Assembly (NCBI RefSeq): GCF_027922185.1
Contig: NZ_BSFE01000004.1
Span: forward strand, 264,795-328,794
Length of the DNA: 64,000 bases
Origin: Maricaulis virginensis
GTDB taxonomy: Bacteria > Pseudomonadota > Alphaproteobacteria > Caulobacterales > Maricaulaceae
Reading direction: 5' to 3'
Below, one piece after another: positions 1-7,823 of the stretch. Within the stretch, counting starts at the first letter, position 1. Every line of letters starts with the position of its first letter. Under the pieces are notes generated by a model. It ran no database searches, was not told where the DNA came from, and worked only from the letters and a program-made list of their open reading frames with translations. Position numbers and translations under genes: made by a program.

Positions 1-1
1 G

Positions 2-1222
2 ACAGGCCTCGTCGGCCTCTACCTGTCGGATCGCGAGGTCGACAATGCGAGCTCCAGCCTCACGCTCGTGAATACGCCGGAAACCACCCTGGTCGGCGTG
101 CTGCAGGGCCCGCCCTTCGGGCTCGATGCCGCCACGGCCGCCTTCGCCGCCGGCCTCTACGTGTCGGCGCTGCCGCAGATTGCGGTCTCCTACGGATCGC
201 AGGCCCCGTCCTCGATCGAGACTTCGGCCCTGTTCGCCGACGGCCGGTTCGAGCTGACGCCCAGGCTGACCCTGCTCGGCGGCTTCCGCTATGACCGCGA
301 GACCTACACCATCACCTCGGACCAGACGGCGGTGTTTGCCGGCACCTATCCGGACCCGGCCCTGTACGGTCCCTACGCCCCGGTCATTGCGGGCCTGAAC
401 CAGGTCGTCGATCTCTTCGTCGCCCAGGCGGGCGCCTCGGCGCCGACGGACTCGCGCGATTTCGAGGCCTTCCTGCCCAAGCTCGGCCTGACCTACAACT
501 GGACCGACGATCTCTCGACCAGCGCCATCGTGCAGCGCGGCTACCGGTCCGGCGGCTCGACCGTCAACATCGCCCGCTCGACCGTCGTGCCCTACGATCC
601 CGAATACACCTGGAACTACGAGTTCTCGCTGCGCTCGCTGTGGCTGGACGGCGACCTCTCGGTCAATGCCAACGCCTATTACATCGACTGGACCGACCAG
701 CAGGTGTGGGTCAATCTCGGTCTCAACGACTTCGACACCCAGACCGAAAATGCCGGCAGCTCGCATCTTTACGGGTTCGAGCTGGAAGTCGCCCACCGGA
801 TATCCCGCGGCTTCGACTGGTATGCCTCGCTCGGCCACACCAAGACCGAATTCGACGATTTCGTCATCGTCAATGGCAGCTCCACCGACGACCTGTCCGG
901 CTCCGAATTCGCCTACGCCCCGGCCTGGACGCTGGCCGCCGGCGCGAACTGGACCTGGAGCAACGGCCTCTTTGCCAATCTCAACGGCAGCCATCGCAGC
1001 GAGGAATACACGGTCACCGGCGTCAGCCAGGCCGGATCGGAAGTCGCCGCACGGACGCTCGTCAACGGGTCTGTCGGCTATGAACAGGACAGCTGGGCGG
1101 TGTCGCTCTTCGTCAACAACGTGTTCGACGAGGACTATTTCCAGTACCGGCGGAGCAATCTTCCCTACGCCATCCTCGGCCAGCCGCGGGTTGTCGGCGT
1201 CACGCTCGAGACGAACTGGTGA
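2..1222 (+). CDS. TonB-dependent receptor, C-terminal part (5' truncated by window edge)
   Basis: The frame is open from base 2 and no start lies in the window, so this is the C-terminal 406 residues of a longer protein. It reads as alternating amphipathic strands rich in aromatic and Asp/Asn residues, with loops such as LYGFELEVAHRIS and the near-terminal NNVFDEDYFQYRR and GQPRVVGVTLETNW. These are typical of the last strands of a TonB-dependent outer-membrane beta-barrel, ending in the expected aromatic residue (Trp). Family knowledge: such receptors import ferric siderophores, haem, cobalamin or glycans using TonB energy. The next two genes (membrane protein, PepSY protein) follow without a gap and make iron-siderophore uptake the likeliest role. 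The plug domain is outside the window, so the ligand cannot be judged. Confidence 0.9.
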   Translation, partial: TGLVGLYLSDREVDNASSSLTLVNTPETTLVGVLQGPPFGLDAATAAFAAGLYVSALPQIAVSYGSQAPSSIETSALFADGRFELTPRLTLLGGFRYDRETYTITSDQTAVFAGTYPDPALYGPYAPVIAGLNQVVDLFVAQAGASAPTDSRDFEAFLPKLGLTYNWTDDLSTSAIVQRGYRSGGSTVNIARSTVVPYDPEYTWNYEFSLRSLWLDGDLSVNANAYYIDWTDQQVWVNLGLNDFDTQTENAGSSHLYGFELEVAHRISRGFDWYASLGHTKTEFDDFVIVNGSSTDDLSGSEFAYAPAWTLAAGANWTWSNGLFANLNGSHRSEEYTVTGVSQAGSEVAARTLVNGSVGYEQDSWAVSLFVNNVFDEDYFQYRRSNLPYAILGQPRVVGVTLETNW

Positions 1223-1782
1223 CCGGCGCCCTCGTCATTCCAGCGCTTGTCGCGACCGGGATCGCCGCAGCCTTCACGCTCCGGCAGGCCTGGCGGCATC
1301 CCTCCGCTGCCAGGCCGGTCCTGATCCTGGCGGGCTGGGCAGCCGTGTCTGCGCTTGTCGTGATCGCCGCCATCGCCCTCGGCCCGGCCCGGGGCCCCGC
1401 CTTCGCCATGGCCCTGATGCCGGCCGGCGCCCTGGCGCTGGTCGCGACCGGCGTGAAGCGGCGCGAGGCGAATGGCCGCGTGGCCCGGTCGCGGGCGCTG
1501 GAGCCCTCCCTGCGCGGCGCGAAGATCTGGCGCGGCATCATCCGCACCCTCGTCGCGGCGCCGCTGGGCTGTGTCGTCTCGCTCACCCTGGGCATCGCCT
1601 GGACCGTCTGGTTTCCCTCCGACCCGCAGACGCGGATCGTACTGGGCGGTGCGCTGGTGCCTGTCCTGTGGGCCGGCGCCATGGCCTGGGCCCTGACCGA
1701 TGACCGCATCCTGCGTCCCGCCCTCACCATGATCGCGCTGACCCTGGCAGGCGCTGCGCTGATCGCAATCGAAGGCTTCTGA
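1219..1782 (+). CDS. Unknown polytopic inner-membrane protein in siderophore-type operon
   Basis: This 187-residue protein starts with GTG inside the receptor's stop (GTGA overlap at 1219-1222), so the two are translationally coupled. I see about five hydrophobic segments: residues 5-20, 33-53, 60-76, 108-130 and 138-185, the last probably two helices. A basic loop (KRREANGRVARSRALE) lies between the third and fourth. No catalytic motif, haem-ligand pattern or known signature is recognisable. It sits between a TonB receptor and a PepSY-TM protein one base downstream. In that position it may be an inner-membrane partner in reducing or releasing iron from an imported siderophore. That is inference from context only. 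Confidence 0.8.
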   Translation: MTGALVIPALVATGIAAAFTLRQAWRHPSAARPVLILAGWAAVSALVVIAAIALGPARGPAFAMALMPAGALALVATGVKRREANGRVARSRALEPSLRGAKIWRGIIRTLVAAPLGCVVSLTLGIAWTVWFPSDPQTRIVLGGALVPVLWAGAMAWALTDDRILRPALTMIALTLAGAALIAIEGF

Positions 1783-1783
1783 C

Positions 1784-3286
1784 ATGGCTGAACGACAACG
1801 CACCCGGGCCAGGACGATCTGGCCGCGCATGTCCGCACCTTTCGTGCAGGCCGTGCTCGCCGGCCACTCCTCGCTGGGTCTCGCCTTTGCCGCGCTGATC
1901 TATCTGGTCTGCTTTTCCGGCACGGTGGCGGTCCTGGTCCATGATTTCGAGCGCTGGGAAACGCCGGTGGTCGCGCCTGTCGAGGCGGCGGGGCCGGATA
2001 CCGCAGTCGCGACGGCCCGGAGCTTTCTTTCCGGGCATCCGGCGACCGAGCACATCTTCATCTCCCTGCCCGACATCAATTCGCCGCGCACGCGCGTTTA
2101 CGCCGAGCTGCATGACGGGGAGATTCTGGAGGGCTTCGCCGGCACGGACGGCACCTGGCCCGGCCCGGCGCAGACGCCCTGGTCGGCTTTCATGCTCGGC
2201 CTGCATATCGACCTCCACCTGCCGCACGCTGTCGGCTCCTTTGTGGTGGGCATGACCGGAGTGGCGCTGCTCTCCCTGCTGATCTCGGGCCTCCTGTCGC
2301 ATCCGCGCATCTTCCGCGACGCCTTCCATATCAGGCTGGGCGGCACGAAACGCCTGCAGGAGGCCGACCTGCACAACCGGGCCGGCATCTGGGCCCTGCC
2401 CTTCCACATCGTCATCGCGCTGACCGGCGCGCTGCTGGGCCTGACGACGCTGATCGCCGGCACGCTGGCGCTCGCCTTCTTCAAGGGTGATGTGGAACAG
2501 ACCTATGCGCTCTTCTTCCCGCCCGCGCTGGAGGACGACACCACGCCCGCGCCGATCCCCGATCTCGAGGCCATCCTGGCCGACGCTGCGGCCCGTGCGC
2601 CCGGTGCCGAGCTGCGCATGCTGCGCCTGGACCATCCGGGCGAGACCGGCCAATCCGTTCATGTCACAATGGGTTATGCCGACAAGCTCGCCTTCGGCGA
2701 CAGCTATATCTATGACGGCAATGGCGCCCTGTTCCACAGCGAACAGGTGTCCGAAAGCTCACTGGGCACCCGCATCCTGCAGACGATCGGCCCCTATCAT
2801 TTCGGCTGGTTTGCCGGCTGGATTTCCAAGATCGCCTACATTCTCCTGGGCGCCGCACTGACCTGGGTGACCAGCACCGGCGTTGCCATCTGGACCGCCC
2901 GCCGCCGCTCCAAGGGCCACCCCGCCCCTGTCACGGAACGTCTGTGGGCCGCAACCGTGTGGAGCCAGCCTTTCGCCTATGCGCTCTCCGCCCTGACTGC
3001 GCTCGTGTGGCCCGGGCCCGATCCGCTGCTCGTCTGGGCCATCGCGACCGGGCTGTGCCTGGGCCTGACGGTGCCATTCGGACCCGTCGCCCTGTCCGCC
3101 GGCCTGCGCGTCGCGAGTGCGGTCCTGCTGACTGCCCTGCCCCTGGCGCACGTGCTGCGGCATGGCGCCGGCTATGCCGATCCGATGGCCTGGGTGATCA
3201 ATGCCGGCCTCCTGGCGGGCGCCGCCCTGATCGCCCTCAGTCTCGCCTGGCGCGCAGCCCCGGCTCGCCAGTCCAGCATGGCCTGA
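1784..3286 (+). CDS. PepSY-associated TM protein (putative ferric-siderophore reductase)
   Basis: This 500-residue integral membrane protein has the PepSY_TM layout: an N-terminal helix (about 28-48) following the GHSSLGLAFA motif, a periplasmic PepSY-like stretch, paired helices near 145-170 and 200-235, a second periplasmic PepSY-like domain (about 245-345), and four more helices to the C terminus. The pattern HNRAGIWALPFHIVIALTG near residue 197 resembles the conserved His-bearing helix of this family. Homologues commonly neighbour TonB siderophore receptors and are thought to reduce Fe(III)-siderophore in the periplasm using haem or flavin electrons. It follows the 187-residue protein by one base and ends a three-gene operon. 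Confidence 0.85.
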   Translation: MAERQRTRARTIWPRMSAPFVQAVLAGHSSLGLAFAALIYLVCFSGTVAVLVHDFERWETPVVAPVEAAGPDTAVATARSFLSGHPATEHIFISLPDINSPRTRVYAELHDGEILEGFAGTDGTWPGPAQTPWSAFMLGLHIDLHLPHAVGSFVVGMTGVALLSLLISGLLSHPRIFRDAFHIRLGGTKRLQEADLHNRAGIWALPFHIVIALTGALLGLTTLIAGTLALAFFKGDVEQTYALFFPPALEDDTTPAPIPDLEAILADAAARAPGAELRMLRLDHPGETGQSVHVTMGYADKLAFGDSYIYDGNGALFHSEQVSESSLGTRILQTIGPYHFGWFAGWISKIAYILLGAALTWVTSTGVAIWTARRRSKGHPAPVTERLWAATVWSQPFAYALSALTALVWPGPDPLLVWAIATGLCLGLTVPFGPVALSAGLRVASAVLLTALPLAHVLRHGAGYADPMAWVINAGLLAGAALIALSLAWRAAPARQSSMA

Positions 3287-3368
3287 AACCCGGACGCTGC
3301 CCGCCGGGGGCCGACAAATCGCCCCATTCGCCCTATATTGGGGAGTATAGCCACGAAAGAGGTACGGA

Positions 3369-3494
3369 ATGTCTATTCTGAACTCCCAAGAGGCTCGCCA
3401 GGGTGAAAAGGGACATGGCGTGCGTTGGGTCCTGGGGATCTCCACCGCCGCAGCCGCGATTGCGCTCCTGCTTTTCCTGGTTGCGAACGCCTGA
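3369..3494 (+). CDS. Small single-pass membrane protein (41 aa)
   Basis: A short frame starting ATG at 3369 and ending TGA at 3492-3494. The product begins MSILNSQEARQGEKGHGVRW and continues with one hydrophobic helix (residues 21-40, Val/Leu/Ala/Ile rich) to the C terminus. A purine-rich Shine-Dalgarno (AAAGAGGT) lies about six bases upstream. A TATATT box at 3334-3339 could be the -10 of its own promoter. A hydrophilic N terminus with a QEARQG motif followed by one helix is a pattern I associate with short, widespread alphaproteobacterial membrane peptides of unknown function. The frame, ribosome site and helix make it credible despite its length. Confidence 0.65.
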   Translation: MSILNSQEARQGEKGHGVRWVLGISTAAAAIALLLFLVANA

Positions 3495-3598
3495 CGGGCG
3501 TCACCCCATCGACGGCCTCTGCACCATCGGCCGCGGCGGCTTTCCCGCGGCGCGAATATGCCTAGACTGATCGTCCACGGCGGACGAACGGGCAGACC

Positions 3599-4291
3599 AT
3601 GTCGGATTATTACGGGGTTATCGGCTTCCTGCTGATTGCAGGCGGGTTTTCCTGGCTGGTCGATCACAGCCCGTTCTCGAAACACACGCTGTCGCGCGCG
3701 ATGGACGTGCACCGGCGCCGCTGGATGGAAGGCATGGCCAACCGCCAGGTGCGGATCATGGACAGCCAGATCATCGCCGGACTGCAGAACGGCATCGCCT
3801 TCTTCGCCTCGACCGCCCTTCTGGGTATCGGCGCGGCCTTCACGCTCATCACCGCGCTCGATCCGGTGATGAGCGCCGTGCAGGACGTGCCCTTTCTCGA
3901 CGCCTCCTCGCGCCTGCAATGGGAGGTGATGTCGCTGGGCCTGCTGGTGATCTACGCCTATGCCTTCTTCAAGTTCGGCTGGGCCTACCGGCTGGTGAAC
4001 TATTCCGCCATGCTGCTCGGCGCGACGCCGGACACCGGCCGCGACGCGGCCGCCTCGGAAGACATCCTGGCCGCCGCCCGCCGGGCCGGCGCGATGAATG
4101 TCGTCGCCGGACGCCAGTTCAACAGAGGCCTGCGCACGCTCTTCATGTCGATCGGTTATCTGGCCTGGATCGGCGGCCCGGCCGCCCAGATCCTGGTGAC
4201 GCTGGCTGTCGCGGCGATCCTGATCTACCGGCAGTTCGCCAGCCCCGCCCTTGCGGCACTGAAGGCCGGCGACACGCCCGCCCGAGGCTAG
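3599..4291 (+). CDS. DUF599 family membrane protein
   Basis: A 230-residue protein with about four hydrophobic helices (5-22, 66-88, 110-130, 183-210). The family signature is visible: an amphipathic HRRRWMEGMANRQVRIMDSQIIAGLQNGIAFFAST stretch, then FKFGWAYRLVNYSAMLLGATP, and near the C terminus FNRGLRTLFMSIGYLAWIGGP. This matches DUF599 (also annotated as a putative cobalt-transport-like membrane protein), whose biochemical function is not established. It is flanked by non-coding gaps of about 100 bp on both sides and appears monocistronic. A TAGACT sequence about 35 bases upstream could be its -10. Confidence 0.85.
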   Translation: MSDYYGVIGFLLIAGGFSWLVDHSPFSKHTLSRAMDVHRRRWMEGMANRQVRIMDSQIIAGLQNGIAFFASTALLGIGAAFTLITALDPVMSAVQDVPFLDASSRLQWEVMSLGLLVIYAYAFFKFGWAYRLVNYSAMLLGATPDTGRDAAASEDILAAARRAGAMNVVAGRQFNRGLRTLFMSIGYLAWIGGPAAQILVTLAVAAILIYRQFASPALAALKAGDTPARG

Positions 4292-4385
4292 ATCGCGCGC
4301 CGACTGCCCCGGCAGGCCCGGAAAACATTGCACTTTGTTCCCGAACGCGTCCATTTTGCCCCGGCAACAAGTCTGGGGAGATGAC

Positions 4386-5915
4386 ATGAGCCTGGGGAAT
4401 TCGATACTCAACGCCGTCGAGCGTGCCGGCAACCGCCTGCCCGATCCGGTAACGATCTTCTTCATCCTGATCGGCGTGGTGATGATGGCCTCGCTGGGTC
4501 TGTCGATGCTGGGCGTATCCGTCGAACACCCCGTTACCGGTGAAACGATCGAGGTCGTGAACCTGCTCACCGGTGCCCAGTTGCAAAACCTCCTGGTCAA
4601 CATGCCGGCGGTTCTCACCGGCTTCGCCCCGCTCGGCATGGTCCTCGTGGTCATGATCGGCGCCGGTGTCGCAGAAAAGACCGGCCTGCTGGCAGCGGGC
4701 ATGCGCGGCATGGTGTCCGGCGTCTCCAACATGCTCCTGACCCCGACACTCGTCTTCGCAGGCGTCATGGGCAATCTCGCCGTCGACTCCGGCTATATCG
4801 TCATGGTGCCGCTCGGCGCGGTCGTGTTCGCCGCCGTCGGCCGCCATCCGGTTGCAGGCCTGGCAGCGGTCTTCGCCGGCGTCTCTGCCGGCTTCTCCGC
4901 CAATCTGGTCGTCACCTCGCTCGAACCCCTTCTCTTCGGCATCACCCAGACGGCCGCCCGCTCCATCGAAACCGGATGGACGCTGAACAATCTGGGCAAT
5001 TACTACTTCACCATCGCCCTCACACCGGTGCTGGTCGTGGTCGGCACGCTCGTTAACAACTACATCGTCGAGCCGCGCCTTGGCACCTGGAAGCGCCCCG
5101 CCGACTTCGCCGAGCCCGAAGACAGCGGAACCCTGTCGCCGAACGAGCGCAAGGGGCTGGCCTGGGCGGGTATCTCCATCCTCGTCATGATCGCCCTCAT
5201 TCTCGTGATGACCGTGCCGTCCAACGGCATCCTGCGCGGTGCCGATGGCGGACTGGGGCCCTTCTTCCGCTCCATCGTCGGAATCCTGATGATTGTCTTC
5301 CTCGTTGCCGGCGGGCTCTACGGCGTGGCCGTCGGTACCGTGAAGTCAGACCGTGACCTCGTCCAGCTCGGCACGAAGTCCATGGCCGATATGGGCGGAT
5401 ACATCATCCTTGCCTTCGCCATGGCGCACTTCATCGCCCTGTTCGGGGCATCCGAGATCGACACCGTCATCGCCATCTCGGGCGCAGAGGGGCTCCAGGC
5501 GCTGAACCTGCCCGCTCCGATGCTGATTATCAGCATGGTTCTGCTGGTCGCCGTGCTCAATCTGTTCATGGGCTCGGCCTCGGCCAAATGGGCACTGCTG
5601 GCGCCGATCTTCGTGCCGATGCTGATGCTGCTGGGCATTTCGCCGGAAGGTTCGACGCTGGCCTATCGCATGGGCGACCAGGCCACCAACATCATCACGC
5701 CGCTGATGCCCTACCTGCCGCTCATCCTGATTTTCGCCCAGCGCTACGTGCCGGAATTCGGCCTGGGCAGCCTGATCGCAACCATGCTGCCCTACTCCAT
5801 CGCCATTCTGGTGACGTCGATCCTGATGATGGCGGTCTGGTTCATGCTCGGACTGCCGCTGGGTCCCGGCGGGGCGGAGTTCTTCTACGAACTTCCCGCC
5901 GGAGCCTCCGGCTAG
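4386..5915 (+). CDS. AbgT family transporter
   Basis: A 509-residue polytopic membrane protein starting at MSLGNSILNAVERAGNRLPD. I prefer ATG 4386, preceded by CTGGGGAGATGAC, to an upstream in-frame ATG at 4335. The family start (short amphipathic helix, then NRLPDPVTIFFILIG), a central MGNLAVDSGYIVMVPLGA motif and the C-terminal MGSASAKWALLAPIFVPM and GDQATNIITPLMPYLPLI repeats identify the AbgT family. Members import p-aminobenzoyl-glutamate (E. coli AbgT) or export antimetabolites such as sulfonamides (Neisseria MtrF). Which applies here cannot be read from the sequence. No abgA/abgB hydrolase is adjacent, so folate-breakdown salvage is not supported by context. Confidence 0.92.
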   Translation: MSLGNSILNAVERAGNRLPDPVTIFFILIGVVMMASLGLSMLGVSVEHPVTGETIEVVNLLTGAQLQNLLVNMPAVLTGFAPLGMVLVVMIGAGVAEKTGLLAAGMRGMVSGVSNMLLTPTLVFAGVMGNLAVDSGYIVMVPLGAVVFAAVGRHPVAGLAAVFAGVSAGFSANLVVTSLEPLLFGITQTAARSIETGWTLNNLGNYYFTIALTPVLVVVGTLVNNYIVEPRLGTWKRPADFAEPEDSGTLSPNERKGLAWAGISILVMIALILVMTVPSNGILRGADGGLGPFFRSIVGILMIVFLVAGGLYGVAVGTVKSDRDLVQLGTKSMADMGGYIILAFAMAHFIALFGASEIDTVIAISGAEGLQALNLPAPMLIISMVLLVAVLNLFMGSASAKWALLAPIFVPMLMLLGISPEGSTLAYRMGDQATNIITPLMPYLPLILIFAQRYVPEFGLGSLIATMLPYSIAILVTSILMMAVWFMLGLPLGPGGAEFFYELPAGASG

Positions 5916-6010
5916 CGCCCGGCACATCCGCGGCCGGGACACATAGGCCGGGACACCGTATCTTAAGACGGCTCTGCTCTCTTGTCGGATCGATACAGGA
6001 GAGCCGGGCA

Positions 6011-6838
6011 ATGGCATCTGGAAAATCGGCCTGCAATCTGTGCCACTCTCGCGGGAAAGCGCGCTTCCCGCAAAAAATCCGCATGGCCTACCAGCCCATC
6101 GTCGACATCGCCGCAGGCCGGGTCTTCGCCCACGAAGCCCTGGTCCGCGGCGAGAACGGTGAAGGGGCCGGCCACGTGCTGGCGCAGATCACGGACGAGA
6201 ACCGCTATAATTTCGACCAGACCTGTCGCGTGCAGGCGATCGAGACCGCAAGCCGGATCGGCGTGCCGACGGCCATCAGCATCAATTTCATGCCGAATGC
6301 GGTCTACGAACCGGCCAATTGCATCTGCACCACGCTGCGCACGGCCAGAAAGACCGGAATGCCCCTGGACCGCATCATCTTCGAGTTCACCGAGAACGAG
6401 GACATGACGGACCACTCGATGCTGAACGATATCATCGACGAATATGCCCGCCACGGCCTGCGTACGGCGATCGACGATTTCGGATCCGGATATTCCGGCC
6501 TCAACAAGCTCGCCCGCCTGCAGCCCGACTACGTCAAGCTGGACATGGACCTGACCCGCGGCCTCGACAGCGACCGCCGGCGCCAGGCCATTGTACGGCA
6601 CACCACCCGGCTGTGCGAGGAATTGGGGATTGCCGTCATCGCCGAAGGGATCGAGACCGTTGGCGAAATGACCGCCGTCCGGGATGCGGGGATCCACCTC
6701 ATCCAGGGCTATCTGTTCAGCAAACCCCGGCTGGAAGACTTTTATCGCGACAGCGAGATACTCAAAGCCTTCCTGCCGGAGGACCGCAGAACGGGCGCCG
6801 CCCCTGAAACCGGCGAGCGGAGACAGGCAGCCGGCTAG
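6011..6838 (+). CDS. EAL-domain cyclic-di-GMP phosphodiesterase
   Basis: 275 residues from ATG 6011, preceded by CAGGAGAGCCGGGCA. The upstream open frame reads through the abgT-like gene and is not real. Nearly the whole protein is an EAL domain. Catalytic residues are present: Glu42 in HEALVRG, Asn in SINFMPN, Glu in FEFTENE, the Asp pair in DDFGSGYSGL, Lys in YVKLDMDL, Glu in AEGIE and Gln in QGYLFSKP. It should therefore hydrolyse c-di-GMP to pGpG. There is no GGDEF, PAS or membrane domain. The only N-terminal addition is about 24 residues carrying a Cys8-x-x-Cys11 pair (ACNLCHS). The stop at 6838 runs directly into a tandem palindromic repeat. Confidence 0.93.
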   Translation: MASGKSACNLCHSRGKARFPQKIRMAYQPIVDIAAGRVFAHEALVRGENGEGAGHVLAQITDENRYNFDQTCRVQAIETASRIGVPTAISINFMPNAVYEPANCICTTLRTARKTGMPLDRIIFEFTENEDMTDHSMLNDIIDEYARHGLRTAIDDFGSGYSGLNKLARLQPDYVKLDMDLTRGLDSDRRRQAIVRHTTRLCEELGIAVIAEGIETVGEMTAVRDAGIHLIQGYLFSKPRLEDFYRDSEILKAFLPEDRRTGAAPETGERRQAAG

Positions 6839-6947
6839 AGCGTGATCAGGTGAAGTGGGAACCGGTTCACCGGTTCGATCACGCGACCGCTCAAGTCGAG
6901 CGTGATCAGGTGAAGTGGGAACCGGTTCACCGGTTCGATCACGCGAC
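6838..6947. repeat. Tandem pair of RPE-like palindromic elements
   Basis: Two copies of the same 50-base sequence (6838-6887 and 6898-6947) sit at an exact 60-base period. The 47-base core is identical in both: it starts CGTGATCAGGTGAAGTGGGA, has CCGGTTCACCGG in the middle and ends with GATCACGCGAC. Each copy is an imperfect palindrome (CGTGATC at the left, GATCACG at the right). The GTGGGAACCGGTT centre strongly resembles the dispersed RPE-type palindromes common in Rhizobiales and relatives. The first copy starts inside the TAG stop of the EAL gene. An open frame across the repeat is an artefact. Confidence 0.85.
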
Positions 6948-6960
6948 TACTCAGGATTCC

Positions 6961-6997
6961 GGAGCAGGGGCGATTCCGCAGAAAACGATCCTGCTCC
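6961..6997. terminator. Inverted repeat between convergent genes, possible terminator
   Basis: GGAGCAGG (6961-6968) and CCTGCTCC (6990-6997) form perfect 8-base arms around a 21-base loop. The position, between the EAL gene (plus strand) and the SDR gene (minus strand), suits a shared terminator. There is no T-run on either side, so it may instead be part of the adjacent repeat unit. Confidence 0.4.
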
Positions 6998-7023
6998 AGG
7001 CCGGCACCCGCACTGTGGCGGCA

Positions 7024-7785
7024 TTATTTCGTGATCGAAACGCCGCCATCGGCGAGATGGGCGGTGCCGGTCACAAAGCTCGACAGATCGCTGGCCAGGT
7101 ATAGCGCTGCGCCGGCGATCTCGTCGGGATCGGCGATGCGTCCGAGCGCGTGAATACCCTCGACATAGGCCCGGATCTCGTCGGTCGTGGCAAACTGGGC
7201 CGCCATCGCGGTGTCGGTGCCACCCGGCAGCAGCGCATTGACACGCACGCCGCGCGGCCCCGCCTCGGCGGCCAGCGCCTGTACCAGTCCGATCAGACCG
7301 GCCTTGCCGGCGGAATAGACGCTCATGCCCGGCATGCCGGCCGTGTGGCCGACAAAGGAGCCGGTGAAAATCAGCGAACCGCCGCCGCGGGCATAAAGCG
7401 CGGGCAGCTGGAAACGGGCCGCATGGAAAGCGCTCGTCAGATTGGCGTCCAGGGTGGCGTGCCAGTTCTGCGCGGTCTGCTGTTCGATCGGTGCGAGATC
7501 ACCCAGCCCACCGGCATTGTTGAAGGCGATATCCAGCCCGCCGAAATGCTGCATGGCCGTCTCGACCAGGCGTTCGGCAAGGACCGGGTCAGCCGCGTCG
7601 CCGGCAATTGCCAGCACCTCGCCACCGGCGTCACGGATTTCGCCGGCGACGCGATCCAGCGCCTCCGGCCCGCGGGCGTTGATCACCAGGCGGGCGCCCT
7701 CATGCGCAAAGCGCAGGGCGGCCGAACGGCCGATCCCTGCGCTGGCACCTGTGATAATGGCAGTCTTGTTCGTCAGAAGTGACAT
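7024..7785 (-). CDS. Short-chain dehydrogenase/reductase (SDR)
   Basis: A 253-residue classical SDR. Visible motifs are TGASAGIG (residues 13-20, dinucleotide-binding Gly-rich loop), FNNAGG (about 89-94), the catalytic Ser in FTGSFVG, the catalytic YSAGK pair (about 156-160) and the late PGGTDT segment. The C terminus LADGGVSITK is typical of the family. An NAD(P)-dependent oxidation or reduction of a hydroxyl/keto substrate in the cytosol is expected. The substrate cannot be deduced, and no neighbouring pathway gene gives a clue. It is separated by only 38 bp from the helicase gene upstream on the same strand, so co-transcription is possible. Confidence 0.9.
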   Translation of the reverse strand: MSLLTNKTAIITGASAGIGRSAALRFAHEGARLVINARGPEALDRVAGEIRDAGGEVLAIAGDAADPVLAERLVETAMQHFGGLDIAFNNAGGLGDLAPIEQQTAQNWHATLDANLTSAFHAARFQLPALYARGGGSLIFTGSFVGHTAGMPGMSVYSAGKAGLIGLVQALAAEAGPRGVRVNALLPGGTDTAMAAQFATTDEIRAYVEGIHALGRIADPDEIAGAALYLASDLSSFVTGTAHLADGGVSITK

Positions 7786-7823
7786 GATGCGTCCTCGTCA
7801 GTTGGAAACGAGGCACACCCTGA

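Noticed and set aside
5588..6010. Upstream extension of the EAL frame
   Set aside because: It runs inside the AbgT gene in another frame. A good ribosome site precedes ATG 6011.
6850..7104. Open frame across the tandem repeat
   Set aside because: It merely translates the duplicated palindrome (repeated KWEPVHRFDHAT) and overlaps the SDR gene on the other strand.
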